64,000 nt of DNA, from contig NZ_MDEQ02000025.1 in assembly GCF_001883705.2 (NCBI RefSeq), forward strand, positions 43,671 to 107,670, written 5' to 3'. The position numbers and the translations under genes are program-made. This stretch comes from Burkholderia catarinensis (GTDB taxonomy: Bacteria > Pseudomonadota > Gammaproteobacteria > Burkholderiales > Burkholderiaceae). Within the stretch, counting starts at the first letter, position 1. The number at the start of each line of letters is the position of its first letter. A model generated the notes under the pieces. The model searched no databases, had not been told where the DNA came from, and saw nothing but the letters and a program-made list of their open reading frames with translations. Below are positions 8,670 through 16,803 of this stretch, piece after piece.

Positions 8670-9404
8670 TCAGCACCGGCCGGTGCGCAGCGCGACGGTC
8701 CAGTCGTCGCGCCCGCGCGATGCCGCGGTGGCGGCGGCCGTGTGCCAGTCGTATTCGACCGCATGGAATTCGACGTTCCAGCCGGCTGCCGTGCGCGACA
8801 CCATCGCGTAGCGCGCATGCGGCGAGCCCGTTTCGATCCGGTGCGGATGCGGCAGGTCGTCCTCGTAGGCCTGCAGCCCGACGCTGCCCGGATTGACGAT
8901 CAGCCGGCCGTCGGCGAGCTTCGCGGTGCGCGGCACGTGCGTGTGGCCGCACAGGATCAGCGACGCCGCCGTGCCGCCCGCGCGCTGCGCGATTTCATCG
9001 GACGTGGCCGCGCGGCAGCCGTCGGGCGTGACCGTCTCGAGGAAATAGATGAGGTCGCTGGCCGGCGTGCCGTGCACCATCAGCACGTCGTCGCCGAGCG
9101 TCATGCGTTCGGGCAGCGCGGCGATCCAGTCGAGATGATCGGCGCGCAGCGTGTCGTGCGCCCAGCGATCCGACAGCCGCATCGACTCCCGATCGCCGGT
9201 GAGCAGTTGCCGTTCGTGATTGCCCCTGACGGTCGGCAGGTCGAGCGCGATCAGGCGGTCGGCCGTCTCGGCCGGATGGAGCGCGCCCGACACGATGTCG
9301 CCGAGATTGACGATCACGTCGGCGCCGCGGCGGCGGACGTCGTCGAGCACCGCGTCGAGCGCGGCGAGGTTGCCGTGGATGTCGGAGAGCGCGGCGATTT
9401 TCAT
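8670..9404 (-). CDS. Metallophosphoesterase (calcineurin-like, YfcE/MJ0936 type)
   Basis: A 244-residue metal-dependent phosphoesterase. It contains all the usual metal-ligand motifs: ALSDIHGN near the start, NLGDIVSG, VRGNHE, VHGTP and CGHTHVP, followed by NPGSVG. This arrangement is typical of dinuclear-metal phosphodiesterases or phosphatases with small-molecule or nucleotide substrates. The start at 9404 puts MKIAALSDIHGN at the N terminus as in homologous families; an upstream extension in frame is Arg-rich and unlikely. It probably forms a unit with the downstream hydrolase. Confidence 0.92.
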   Translation of the reverse strand: MKIAALSDIHGNLAALDAVLDDVRRRGADVIVNLGDIVSGALHPAETADRLIALDLPTVRGNHERQLLTGDRESMRLSDRWAHDTLRADHLDWIAALPERMTLGDDVLMVHGTPASDLIYFLETVTPDGCRAATSDEIAQRAGGTAASLILCGHTHVPRTAKLADGRLIVNPGSVGLQAYEDDLPHPHRIETGSPHARYAMVSRTAAGWNVEFHAVEYDWHTAAATAASRGRDDWTVALRTGRC

Positions 9405-9513
9405 GGTGGAGCGTCGATGAGGGGAACGGCGATTGTCGCCAATTCGGCGCGGGCCGTCCAATCGGGCGCATGCGAAGCCGTGAGCGGCTTCACGTGACGC
9501 CGCGGGTTGCGCG

Positions 9514-10050
9514 TCAGTCGGTCGCGAGGCGCGCGTACAGCGCGAAATCGCCCGGCGTGCCGCGTACCATCCGGTACGCGCGCAACAGCCCTTCGTAGCG
9601 GTAGCCGCACTTCTGCAGCACGCGCGCGGAGCCCGCGTTGCTGATCAGCACGACGCCCTGGATGCGCATGAAGCCGCCGTCCGCGAACGCCCACGCGGTG
9701 ACGGCCGCGCACAGCGCGCTCGCGATGCCGCGCCCCCAGTGCGCCGGCGCGAGATCGTATGCAATCTCCGCCGAGCGGTTCGCGGTGGACACCGTATGCA
9801 GCCCGATCGTCCCGGCGAGCGCGCCCGATGCGGTGTCGACGATCGCAAGACGCCGGACCGAATCCGGATCGGCCGATTCGATGGCGTCGAACAGCGGCCG
9901 CAGATCGTCGGGCGAGCGCAGGTTCCAGCTCGTGTGGCGGACGACGTCGGGGTTCGACAGGTACGCGTACCACGCGTCGAGATCCGCGCGTTCGAGTTGC
10001 CTGAGCGACAGGCCCGGGAAACCGGAGCGGGGCGGCGAGTCGATTCTCAT
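9514..10050 (-). CDS. GNAT-family N-acetyltransferase (RimJ/RimL-like)
   Basis: A 178-residue acetyl-CoA-dependent acetyltransferase. LSLRQLERADLDAWYAYLSNP begins the fold, GTIGLHTVSTANRSAEIAYDL is the central strand, and the acetyl-CoA loop is APAHWGRGIASALCAAVTAWAF. The ending NAGSARVLQKCGYRYEGLLR is the RimJ/RimL signature. Substrates of this group are N-termini of proteins or small amines, and none can be assigned. The gene lies 18 bp downstream of the LysE-type exporter on the same strand, so the two are probably one operon. Confidence 0.88.
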   Translation of the reverse strand: MRIDSPPRSGFPGLSLRQLERADLDAWYAYLSNPDVVRHTSWNLRSPDDLRPLFDAIESADPDSVRRLAIVDTASGALAGTIGLHTVSTANRSAEIAYDLAPAHWGRGIASALCAAVTAWAFADGGFMRIQGVVLISNAGSARVLQKCGYRYEGLLRAYRMVRGTPGDFALYARLATD

Positions 10051-10068
10051 CGGAACCGGAACCCGCGC

Positions 10069-10701
10069 CTACGTCGCATGACGCCGGTACAGCGCCAGCG
10101 AACCGGCGAGCGCGAGCAGCATCGCGCCGCACGTGCGTTCGAGCCACAGCGCGCCCGAGCGCTTCAGCAGCCGCACCGCGCGTGCGCCGAGCAGCGCGTA
10201 GCCGAGCATCACGACGCCGTCGAGCAGCGCGAACGTGACCGCGAGCGCGACGTATTGCGGCGCGAGCGGCGCGGACGGATCGAGGAACTGCGGCAGGAAC
10301 GCGGAGAAGAACAGATAGCCCTTCGGGTTCGTCACCGCGGTCAGGAAGCTCTTCGCGAAGATCGATGCGTTGCGCTCGGGCGCCGCGCCGCCGTGCGCGG
10401 CGGCGACGTCGAGCGAACCCTTCGACGTCAGCAGCCGGATCCCGACATAGGCGAGATACGCGGCGCCGAGCCACTTCACCACCGAGAACCAGAACGCCGA
10501 CGCCATCAGTAGCGCGCCAAGGCCGAGCGCGACCGCGACGATCAGCACGAAGTCGGACAGCATCGCGCCCGCGAAGCCGTAGGACGCGCGGCGCACGCCG
10601 TAGCGCGAGCCGTTGGTCAGCGCGAGCAGCACGGTCGGGCCGGGTGTCGCGATGCCGACGAACGCGACGGCGGCGAAGATCAGCAGGGTCGTTTCACGCA
10701 T
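10069..10701 (-). CDS. LysE/RhtB-family amino-acid exporter
   Basis: A 210-residue inner-membrane protein with about six hydrophobic segments. The family signature near the N terminus is present as GIATPGPTVLLALTNGSRYG, followed by GALLMASAFWFSVVKWLGAAYLAYVGIRLL and FAKSFLTAVTNPKGYLFFSAFLPQF. Length and topology match RhtB-type homoserine/threonine/other amino-acid efflux proteins. The ATG at 10701 is the natural N terminus. The exported substrate is not predictable. Confidence 0.92.
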   Translation of the reverse strand: MRETTLLIFAAVAFVGIATPGPTVLLALTNGSRYGVRRASYGFAGAMLSDFVLIVAVALGLGALLMASAFWFSVVKWLGAAYLAYVGIRLLTSKGSLDVAAAHGGAAPERNASIFAKSFLTAVTNPKGYLFFSAFLPQFLDPSAPLAPQYVALAVTFALLDGVVMLGYALLGARAVRLLKRSGALWLERTCGAMLLALAGSLALYRRHAT

Positions 10702-11005
10702 GACGGAACTCCCGAGGGAAGGCGCGGGTTCGATTATCGGGTGCGCCAGCCCGCGCTGTACAGGCGCGACAGCCGCGACGACGGCCGCGTTTTCGACTAT
10801 CTCAATTTTGGCAAGAAACTGTTTTCATTATTCCGCTTTCGATCGGAACCGGTTCCAATTACGATGGCGGCCGCAGCGGGCATACCCGCCGCGACGTCGC
10901 GCGGACGCCGCCGGCCTCGCACCGCCGGCGGATCTCGCCGCCCGCGCGCGCTACTCGCAACAGCCAGCCAGAACAACGGGTTCACCGCCCGGAGACACGA
11001 CAATC
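10702..11005. promoter_or_regulatory. Porin promoter region with a perfect 12-bp palindrome
   Basis: No gene is visible in this spacer between the divergent exporter and porin genes. GGAACCGGTTCC at 10845-10856 is a perfect palindrome with a central CG, the form typical of LacI/GalR-family operators. It lies in an AT-rich patch (about 10795-10865) that is a likely promoter, about 150 bp before the porin ATG. The porin ribosome binding site is GGAGA at 10991-10995. Confidence 0.45.
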
Positions 11006-12199
11006 ATGAACAAGCAACTGATCGCAGCCCCGCTGCTGCTCTCGCTCGCGGGCATCGCGTCCGCGCAAAGCTCCGTCACGCTGTACGGCATCGTCGACGC
11101 GGGCGTGACCTATCGCAGCAACGAACGGGTGGGCTCGGCGGGCGCGTACACGGGCCATTCGAGCGTCGGGCTGACGACCGGCAACCTGTCCGGCAGCCGC
11201 TGGGGCATCAAGGGTTCCGAGGATCTCGGCGGCGGGATGCGCGCGCTGTTCGTCCTGGAGAACGGCTTCGACATCACGAACGGCACGTCGGGCCAGGGCG
11301 GCCGCCAGTTCGGCCGCCAGGCGTTCGTCGGCATCGGCAGCGACCGCTACGGCTCGGTCACGCTCGGCCGCCAGTACACGTCGCTCGACGACTTCGTGAG
11401 CCCGGTCGGCCCGTCGTCGTTCATCGGCGGCTTCGGCGCGCATCCGGGCGACATCGACGATCTCGACCAGACCGCGCGCGTCGACAGCTCGATCAAGTAC
11501 ACGAGCGCCAATTACTCGGGCTTCACGTTCGGCGCGCTGTACGGCTTCGGCGGCCAGCCGGGCAGCATGAAGCAGCGCAACACGTGGAGCGTCGGCGCGG
11601 CGTACGCGGCGGGCCCGCTGCGCGTCGGCGTCGGCTACGAGCGCTCGGACAACAGCAAGACGGGCGCGACCGACCCGACGGCCGGAAAATGGCAGAGTAC
11701 CGACGATGGCCTGTTCAACTCGTCGATCAACGAAGGCTATGCGAGCGCGCAATCGCAGCAGGTCATCGCGACGGGCGCGACGTACGACTTCGGCCCGGCC
11801 GTCGTCGGCGTGAACTACAGCAACGTGCAGTACCGCAGCGGCGGCCAGTCGCTGTTCACCGGCCACGCGACGTTCAACGTCGCGGGCGTGTTCACGCGCT
11901 GGAACGTGCGGCCGCAGACGCAACTGTTCGCGGGCTACAGCTACACGCGCGGCAGCGACGTCGACGGCGTGGACGACCGCGCGCAGTATCACAACGTCAC
12001 GCTCGGCGCCGTCTACGACCTGTCGAAGCGCACCAGCGTGTACCTGCTCGGCGCGTACCAGCATGCATCGGGCATGACGCTCGACGCGCTCGGCCGGCCG
12101 GTGGCCGCGACCGCGTCGGTGTCCGACAAGGCGAACGGCCACTCGTCCGATTCGCGCTCGCAGGCGATCGTGAGCCTCGGGCTGCGCCAGAAGTTCTGA
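11006..12199 (+). CDS. General outer-membrane porin (Gram-negative porin family)
   Basis: A 397-residue trimeric beta-barrel porin. A cleavable signal (about 1-20, ending ASAQ) is followed by SSVTLYGIVDAGVTYRSNE, the classic start of Burkholderia/Neisseria-type porins. SGSRWGIKGSEDLGGGMRAL and FGRQAFVGI lie next in order, and the barrel ends in the outer-membrane C-terminal Phe (GLRQKF). It allows diffusion of small hydrophilic solutes across the outer membrane. A GC hairpin follows the stop codon. Confidence 0.95.
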   Translation: MNKQLIAAPLLLSLAGIASAQSSVTLYGIVDAGVTYRSNERVGSAGAYTGHSSVGLTTGNLSGSRWGIKGSEDLGGGMRALFVLENGFDITNGTSGQGGRQFGRQAFVGIGSDRYGSVTLGRQYTSLDDFVSPVGPSSFIGGFGAHPGDIDDLDQTARVDSSIKYTSANYSGFTFGALYGFGGQPGSMKQRNTWSVGAAYAAGPLRVGVGYERSDNSKTGATDPTAGKWQSTDDGLFNSSINEGYASAQSQQVIATGATYDFGPAVVGVNYSNVQYRSGGQSLFTGHATFNVAGVFTRWNVRPQTQLFAGYSYTRGSDVDGVDDRAQYHNVTLGAVYDLSKRTSVYLLGAYQHASGMTLDALGRPVAATASVSDKANGHSSDSRSQAIVSLGLRQKF

Positions 12200-12225
12200 C
12201 GCCACGGTCGTTGCGGTCGCAACGG

Positions 12226-12246
12226 GGCCCGCAGCCGATGCGGGCC
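12226..12246 (+). terminator. Hairpin downstream of the porin
   Basis: GGCCCGCA (12226-12233) and TGCGGGCC (12239-12246) form a perfect 8-bp stem with a 5-nt loop, 27 bp after the porin stop. Only TCCC follows, so it is a GC-type terminator without a U-tract. Confidence 0.5.
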
Positions 12247-12282
12247 TCCCATACTATCGCCCCTGTTCCTCGAGGAGACGAC

Positions 12283-12714
12283 ATGACCCGAACGCATTCC
12301 GCGCGCTGCCTGTGCGGTGCCGTCACCGTCACGCTGCGCGGCGAGCCGGCGGCGCGCGCAAACTGCCATTGCGCGACCTGCCGCGATTTCTACGGCACGC
12401 CAATGCTGTCCGCGACCGCGTGGCCGCCGGAGCAGGTGGCGATCGGCGGCGGCAACGCGACGTTCCCGCATCCGTCGAAGTCGATGTCGCGCACGTGGTG
12501 CGCGTCGTGCGGCGAGATCGTGTTCGGGACGAACCGGCTCGGCATGCGCGTCGTGCCGAACAGCCTGGCCGCGCGTGCGCACGGCGGGCAACTGCCCGGC
12601 GACCTGCAGCCGACGATGCACCTGTTCTACCGGCAACGCGTGATCGACGTCGTCGATGCGTTGCCGAAATACGTCGACGGCTGGGACGGCCCGACGCTCG
12701 ACCAGGCCAACTGA
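12283..12714 (+). CDS. GFA (CENP-V/GFA) domain zinc-binding protein
   Basis: A 143-residue protein of the glutathione-dependent-formaldehyde-activating (GFA) family. Zinc ligands are visible as CLCGAV near the start, NCHCATCRDF about residue 30, and RTWCASCGEIVFG about residue 70. Despite the family name most members have no proven enzyme activity. Translation probably starts at the ATG at 12283 preceded by GAGGAGA, not at the longer upstream frame. It follows the porin by about 80 bp with a hairpin between, so it is probably transcribed separately. Confidence 0.88.
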   Translation: MTRTHSARCLCGAVTVTLRGEPAARANCHCATCRDFYGTPMLSATAWPPEQVAIGGGNATFPHPSKSMSRTWCASCGEIVFGTNRLGMRVVPNSLAARAHGGQLPGDLQPTMHLFYRQRVIDVVDALPKYVDGWDGPTLDQAN

Positions 12715-13155
12715 ACGATCGCGTTCGCGTGCCGGTCCCGCCGGCGCGCGGCTTTCCCCGCCGCACTCCTTTTTCCCCTCCCGCTTCGATACGCCCAATC
12801 GCCAAAAAACGATTGCGCCGGATAATATTTTTTCTCTTTCATTTGAATTTCAATTTGTAATAATTGAAGTGATTTCCGGGTAATGAAAGGCAATGCGGGC
12901 ATATCAGAAAAAATGACGCGTTCGCATTGGGTAATTCGGAAGAAAATGCCGGGAGAAGGCGCTGAAATCGCAGGCCGGCAGGCCTTTGCAGCGTGGTTGG
13001 GCGAGTTTGACCATCGTTGACGAAAAAGCGCCGGACGGCAAAAAGCACGGAGTGAATAATTCGGTGAAACGGCGAATGCGATTTTTCCGGAATCACCAAT
13101 ATTTCATGCGCCGCGATTTACAGTGTCGACCATTGATCGTCTGGGAGCATTATTC
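12715..13155. other. AT-rich intergenic gap upstream of the beta-propeller gene
   Basis: About 440 bp without a convincing gene on either strand. The middle (about 12800-13110) is clearly richer in A and T than its surroundings. A GGGAG precedes the next ATG. I see no tRNA, repeat or transposon end. It probably holds the promoter of the following secreted-protein gene. Confidence 0.5.
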
Positions 13156-15081
13156 ATGTCAATGAAACAAATTCGCGCGGCGTTGCTGGGAATGTGCATG
13201 GCGATGCTGGCGCCGGCGAGTCACGCGCAGGTGCAATACTCGACCGACTGGCTCGCGAACACGTACGGCACGCTGGCCCAACACGTCGGCAACGGCGCGC
13301 GCTCGATGTGGGTCGCGCCGGAGGGCGTGATCTACACGGCGTCGCGCTGGGACGAGAACGCGGGCGGCGTCGCGATCTACCAGAACGGCCAGCCGCTCGG
13401 CACGATCGGCATCCACGACGAATTCCAGGGCGGGGCGATCACCGGCAATTCGACGTCGCTGTTCGTCGCGCTCGGCTACAACCGCACGTTCGGCAGCGGC
13501 TCGGTGGGCCGCTACAACCGAAGCACGAACCAGCGCGACCTGCGCATCCCGGTCAGCACGTGGACGGGCATCCAGTACGCGGACGTGATCACGGGCCTCG
13601 CGACGGGCGGCAACCTGCTGTACGTGAGCGACTTCTACGGCAACCGCGTGCGCGTCTATACGACCGACGGCGTGTGGCAGCGCGACATCGGCGTAACGGG
13701 CCCCGGCGCGCTGGCGCTCGATGCGGCCGGCAACCTGTGGGTCGCGCGCAAGAGTGCGGGCGTCGTCGCGCAGTTCAGCGCGACCGGTACGGCGATGAAC
13801 ACGCTCCAGATGGCGGCCGGCGCACAGCCGGCGTCGCTGTACTTCGATGCGTCGATGGGCCGGTTGATGGTCGGCGACGCAGGGCCCGACATGAACATCA
13901 AGGTCTACAGCGGGCTTCCCGGCCTGCCGGTGCAGGTCGGCTCGTTCGGCGTGCAGGGCGGCTATCTCGACACGACGACGGGCATCAAGGGGCAGGTGGG
14001 CGACAAGCGCTTCACGCGCGTCGCCGCGCTCGGCAAGGATTCGGCCGGCAACCTGTACGTGCTGAACAACGCGTGGGGCGGCGGCTGGGATCTCGGCCGC
14101 AACGGCAGCACGGACCTTCATTCGTACGGCCCGACGGGCGCGCTGCAATGGAAGCTGCAGGCGCTGAACTTCGAGGGGATCGCCGCGCCCGATCCCGTGA
14201 CGGACGGCACGTTGTTCTACAGCGGCAACAACGTGTATACGGGGTCGGCGGGCGGCACGTTCGTCGCGAACACGGTCGACCCGTTCACCTATCCGAAGGA
14301 CCCGCGCCTCGACATGAACGACTACCAGCGCGGCCAGCACTTCGGCCAGCTCGTGACGGTCGGCGGCAACCGGATTCTCGTCGCGTCGGGCCAGAACCCG
14401 GGCAACTTCAACTTCTATTACTTCAACGCCGCGAGCGGCTATATCGCGATTCCGGCCGGCTCGCTCCCGGGCAAGCCGTTCAACACGACACTGCAGGTGA
14501 CGGCCGGTTTCGACATCGACGGCAACGGCGACGTGTGGGCCGGGCTGAACGGATCGAACGTGATTTCCCGCTACCCGATGACGGGCTTCGACGCGACCGG
14601 CAAACCGTCATGGGGCAAGCCGACGACGACGGCCGTGCCGAGCACCGTGGCGCCGGTCACGCGCATCATCTACCAGGCCGACAGCGACACGATGATCCTC
14701 GCGCAGGGCCTCGCGGGCAATTGGGACTGGACCGCGATGAACGGGCACATCGAGGTCTATCACGGCTGGAAGAACGGCAACACGAGCGCACCGAACCCGG
14801 TGATCAACCTGACGAGCGCGAACCCGAAATCGATCGCGGCGGCCGGCCACTACCTGTTCGTCGGCTACGTGCATACGGTGCCGAACATCGACGTGTTCGA
14901 CCTGAACACCGGAGCGCTCGTCACGACGCTGACGAATTCGAACACGTCGGCGATGGACGTCGGCAACGACGTCGACTCGATGTACGGCGTGCGTGCGTAC
15001 CTGCGCTCGACCGGCGAGTACGTGATTACCAAGGACAACTACAACGGATCGAGCATCGTCGTGTATCGCTGGCATCCGTGA
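13156..15081 (+). CDS. Secreted NHL/SMP-30-like beta-propeller protein of unknown function
   Basis: A 641-residue exported protein. The signal peptide is about residues 1-24 (KQIRAALLGMCMAMLAPASHAQ region). The rest consists of short blade-like repeats in which strands such as GNLLYVSDFYGNRVRVYTTDG, AAGNLWVARKSAGVVAQFS, SAGNLYVLNNAW and GNGDVWAGLNGSNVISRYPM recur. This is the pattern of NHL or SMP-30-type six- or seven-bladed propellers, perhaps two in tandem. No catalytic residues can be named. The ATG at 13156 follows GGGAG; an earlier in-frame ATG (13123) would spoil the signal peptide. The gene stands alone behind an AT-rich gap. A sugar- or polymer-binding or lactonase-like role is possible but unproven. 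Confidence 0.75.
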   Translation: MSMKQIRAALLGMCMAMLAPASHAQVQYSTDWLANTYGTLAQHVGNGARSMWVAPEGVIYTASRWDENAGGVAIYQNGQPLGTIGIHDEFQGGAITGNSTSLFVALGYNRTFGSGSVGRYNRSTNQRDLRIPVSTWTGIQYADVITGLATGGNLLYVSDFYGNRVRVYTTDGVWQRDIGVTGPGALALDAAGNLWVARKSAGVVAQFSATGTAMNTLQMAAGAQPASLYFDASMGRLMVGDAGPDMNIKVYSGLPGLPVQVGSFGVQGGYLDTTTGIKGQVGDKRFTRVAALGKDSAGNLYVLNNAWGGGWDLGRNGSTDLHSYGPTGALQWKLQALNFEGIAAPDPVTDGTLFYSGNNVYTGSAGGTFVANTVDPFTYPKDPRLDMNDYQRGQHFGQLVTVGGNRILVASGQNPGNFNFYYFNAASGYIAIPAGSLPGKPFNTTLQVTAGFDIDGNGDVWAGLNGSNVISRYPMTGFDATGKPSWGKPTTTAVPSTVAPVTRIIYQADSDTMILAQGLAGNWDWTAMNGHIEVYHGWKNGNTSAPNPVINLTSANPKSIAAAGHYLFVGYVHTVPNIDVFDLNTGALVTTLTNSNTSAMDVGNDVDSMYGVRAYLRSTGEYVITKDNYNGSSIVVYRWHP

Positions 15082-15089
15082 ACGCGCGG

Positions 15090-15117
15090 GCCGTGCGGGC
15101 CGGATGGCCTGCACGGC
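15090..15117. terminator. Hairpin between convergent genes
   Basis: GCCGTGCGGGCC (15090-15101) pairs with GGCCTGCACGGC (15106-15117) with a single non-Watson-Crick position and a 4-nt loop. It lies between the propeller gene and tsdA, which converge. Confidence 0.5.
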
Positions 15118-15124
15118 GCTCGCA

Positions 15125-16060
15125 TCACGGCGCGCCGAGCACGCGCCCGTTCACGCTCAGCCCGTACATCGAATCGGGCGAATCGTGGAACTTCGCGCGC
15201 GTGTCCTGCACCGAGCCCGTGAAGCGCGGGTCTTGCGGACGTTCGTGGCTGTCCATGAAGGTCGCGACGTCCCACGCTTCCTGATCGGTCAGCGTGCCGC
15301 CGAGCCCGAGCGGCATGTTGGCCTTGATGAAGCCGGCCGCGTTGCGGATGTCGCCCATCCCCGCGCCCCAGTTGAACGAACGCGCGCCCCACAGCGCCGG
15401 GAAGACCGCGTTGCCGCCGCTCGACTGCCCCTGGCCGTCCGTACCATGGCACAGCGCGCAGTGCTGCGTGTAGACGGCGGCGCCGCGCGCATAGTCGGCC
15501 TTCTGCGCGGGCGGCGGCAGTTTCAGGAAACCCTGCCCCGGCAGCTTCGTGCCGACCGGCGCGCCCTTCGCCAGCCAGTACGAATAGGTTTCGAGCGCGA
15601 CGAGGACCGGGTCGCCGGCCGGCGGCGCCTTGCCGTTCATGCTGTAGCGGAAGCAGCCCTGCAGGCGCTCGGCGAACGTGTTCACGTGGCCGTTCTTGCT
15701 GCGGTACGCCGGATACAGCAGGTACGCGGCCCACATCGGGCTCGAATCGGGCCGCCGGCCCGCGTCGAGGTGGCAGCTCGCGCAGGTCAGCTTGTTGCCG
15801 ACGTACTTGCCCGCGAACTCGGGCGTGTGCAGGAAGATCTGCTCGCCGAGCTTCACGGTCTTGCCGAACTCGTCGGCGGGTATCGCGGACTCGGCGGGCG
15901 GCGCGAACGGCCTGGCTGCCGTCACCGCTGTGGCAGGCGTGGGTGCGGAGGCGGCGGCCGGTGCGTCCTGCGGGGCGGCCGCGAACGCGAGCGCGGGCAT
16001 CCAGGCCGCGCCGAGCAGGGCTGCGCGCGTGCGGCGGATCAGCGTCGTGCGGTCGATCAT
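15125..16060 (-). CDS. tsdA: Thiosulfate dehydrogenase (diheme cytochrome c TsdA)
   Basis: A 311-residue periplasmic diheme cytochrome that joins two thiosulfates to tetrathionate (or the reverse). A signal peptide (about 1-28) and an Ala/Pro-rich linker precede two c-heme sites, CASCH (about 94-98) and CALCH (about 206-210). RLQGCFRYSMNGK matches the TsdA segment that carries the conserved Cys ligand of the catalytic heme. The surrounding PMWAAYLLYPAYRSKNGHVNTFAERL is also TsdA-like. The ATG overlaps the stop of the preceding cytochrome gene (ATGA), the tsdBA arrangement known from other bacteria. The reaction direction cannot be read from sequence. Confidence 0.85.
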   Translation of the reverse strand: MIDRTTLIRRTRAALLGAAWMPALAFAAAPQDAPAAASAPTPATAVTAARPFAPPAESAIPADEFGKTVKLGEQIFLHTPEFAGKYVGNKLTCASCHLDAGRRPDSSPMWAAYLLYPAYRSKNGHVNTFAERLQGCFRYSMNGKAPPAGDPVLVALETYSYWLAKGAPVGTKLPGQGFLKLPPPAQKADYARGAAVYTQHCALCHGTDGQGQSSGGNAVFPALWGARSFNWGAGMGDIRNAAGFIKANMPLGLGGTLTDQEAWDVATFMDSHERPQDPRFTGSVQDTRAKFHDSPDSMYGLSVNGRVLGAP

Positions 16061-16743
16061 CGCTTGTCTCCTTGAGCGGCGCCGCCGCGCGCGTAGTAGG
16101 CGGCCACCGCGTCGATGTCGGCGTCGGACAGCTTGCCGGCGATCGCCGGCATCAGCGCCATCGGTCCGGGCGGGCGCGTGCCGTGTTTCCAGCCGTTCAA
16201 CTGGCCGGCGATGTACGCGGCGGGCTGGCCCGCGAGCGGCGGAAACGCGGTGCCCACGCCGAGCCCCCCGGGGCCGTGGCATTGGGCGCACGCGGGCAGG
16301 CCCTGCGACCAGCGTCCGCGCGTCGCGAGCCACGCGCCGGTGTTCGCCGGGTCGATCGACGTGTCGTCGGCGGCGACGATGCCGGCCGGCGCGGGCAGGC
16401 TCGCGAAGTACGCGGATACCGCATCGCGCTCGTGCGCCGTCAGCAGTTTCGAGAGCGGCTGCATGACCGGATTCTGGCGGCTGCCGTCCGCGAAAGCGGC
16501 AAGCTGCGCGGACAGATACGCGGCGTGGGTACCCGCGAGGCGCGGGAAGCCGGCCGCCGCGTTGCCTTCGCCCTGGCTGCCGTGGCAGCCGATGCAGGCG
16601 GCGACGCCCGTCGCCGTGCCCTGTGTGGCGATCGTCTTGCCGAGCGTCGCGTCGTCCGCGCGCGCGTGGCCGGCCAGCAGTGCGGCCGCAGCGAGCAGCA
16701 GCGGCGCGAACCGGCGTCGTGGTGTGTCCACCGTATCGTTCAC
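16057..16743 (-). CDS. tsdB: Diheme cytochrome c, electron acceptor for TsdA (TsdB, cytochrome c4-like)
   Basis: A 228-residue exported cytochrome with two c-type domains: heme sites CIGCH (about 48-52) and CAQCH (about 150-154). Each is followed by the LAG...YxxxQL segment characteristic of cytochrome c4/class I cytochromes. The signal is about residues 1-28 (FAPLLLAAAALLAGHARA). A GTG start at 16743 is chosen because AAGGAGG lies just upstream; longer in-frame starts lack this. It is translationally coupled to tsdA, and in known tsdBA loci TsdB carries electrons from TsdA to the respiratory chain. Confidence 0.85.
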   Translation of the reverse strand: MNDTVDTPRRRFAPLLLAAAALLAGHARADDATLGKTIATQGTATGVAACIGCHGSQGEGNAAAGFPRLAGTHAAYLSAQLAAFADGSRQNPVMQPLSKLLTAHERDAVSAYFASLPAPAGIVAADDTSIDPANTGAWLATRGRWSQGLPACAQCHGPGGLGVGTAFPPLAGQPAAYIAGQLNGWKHGTRPPGPMALMPAIAGKLSDADIDAVAAYYARGGAAQGDKR

Positions 16744-16803
16744 GTGTCCCCTCCTTGTTGTCGGTCGCATGTGCGCCGCCGGACTGCCGGCGCGGCCGCG
16801 CAA

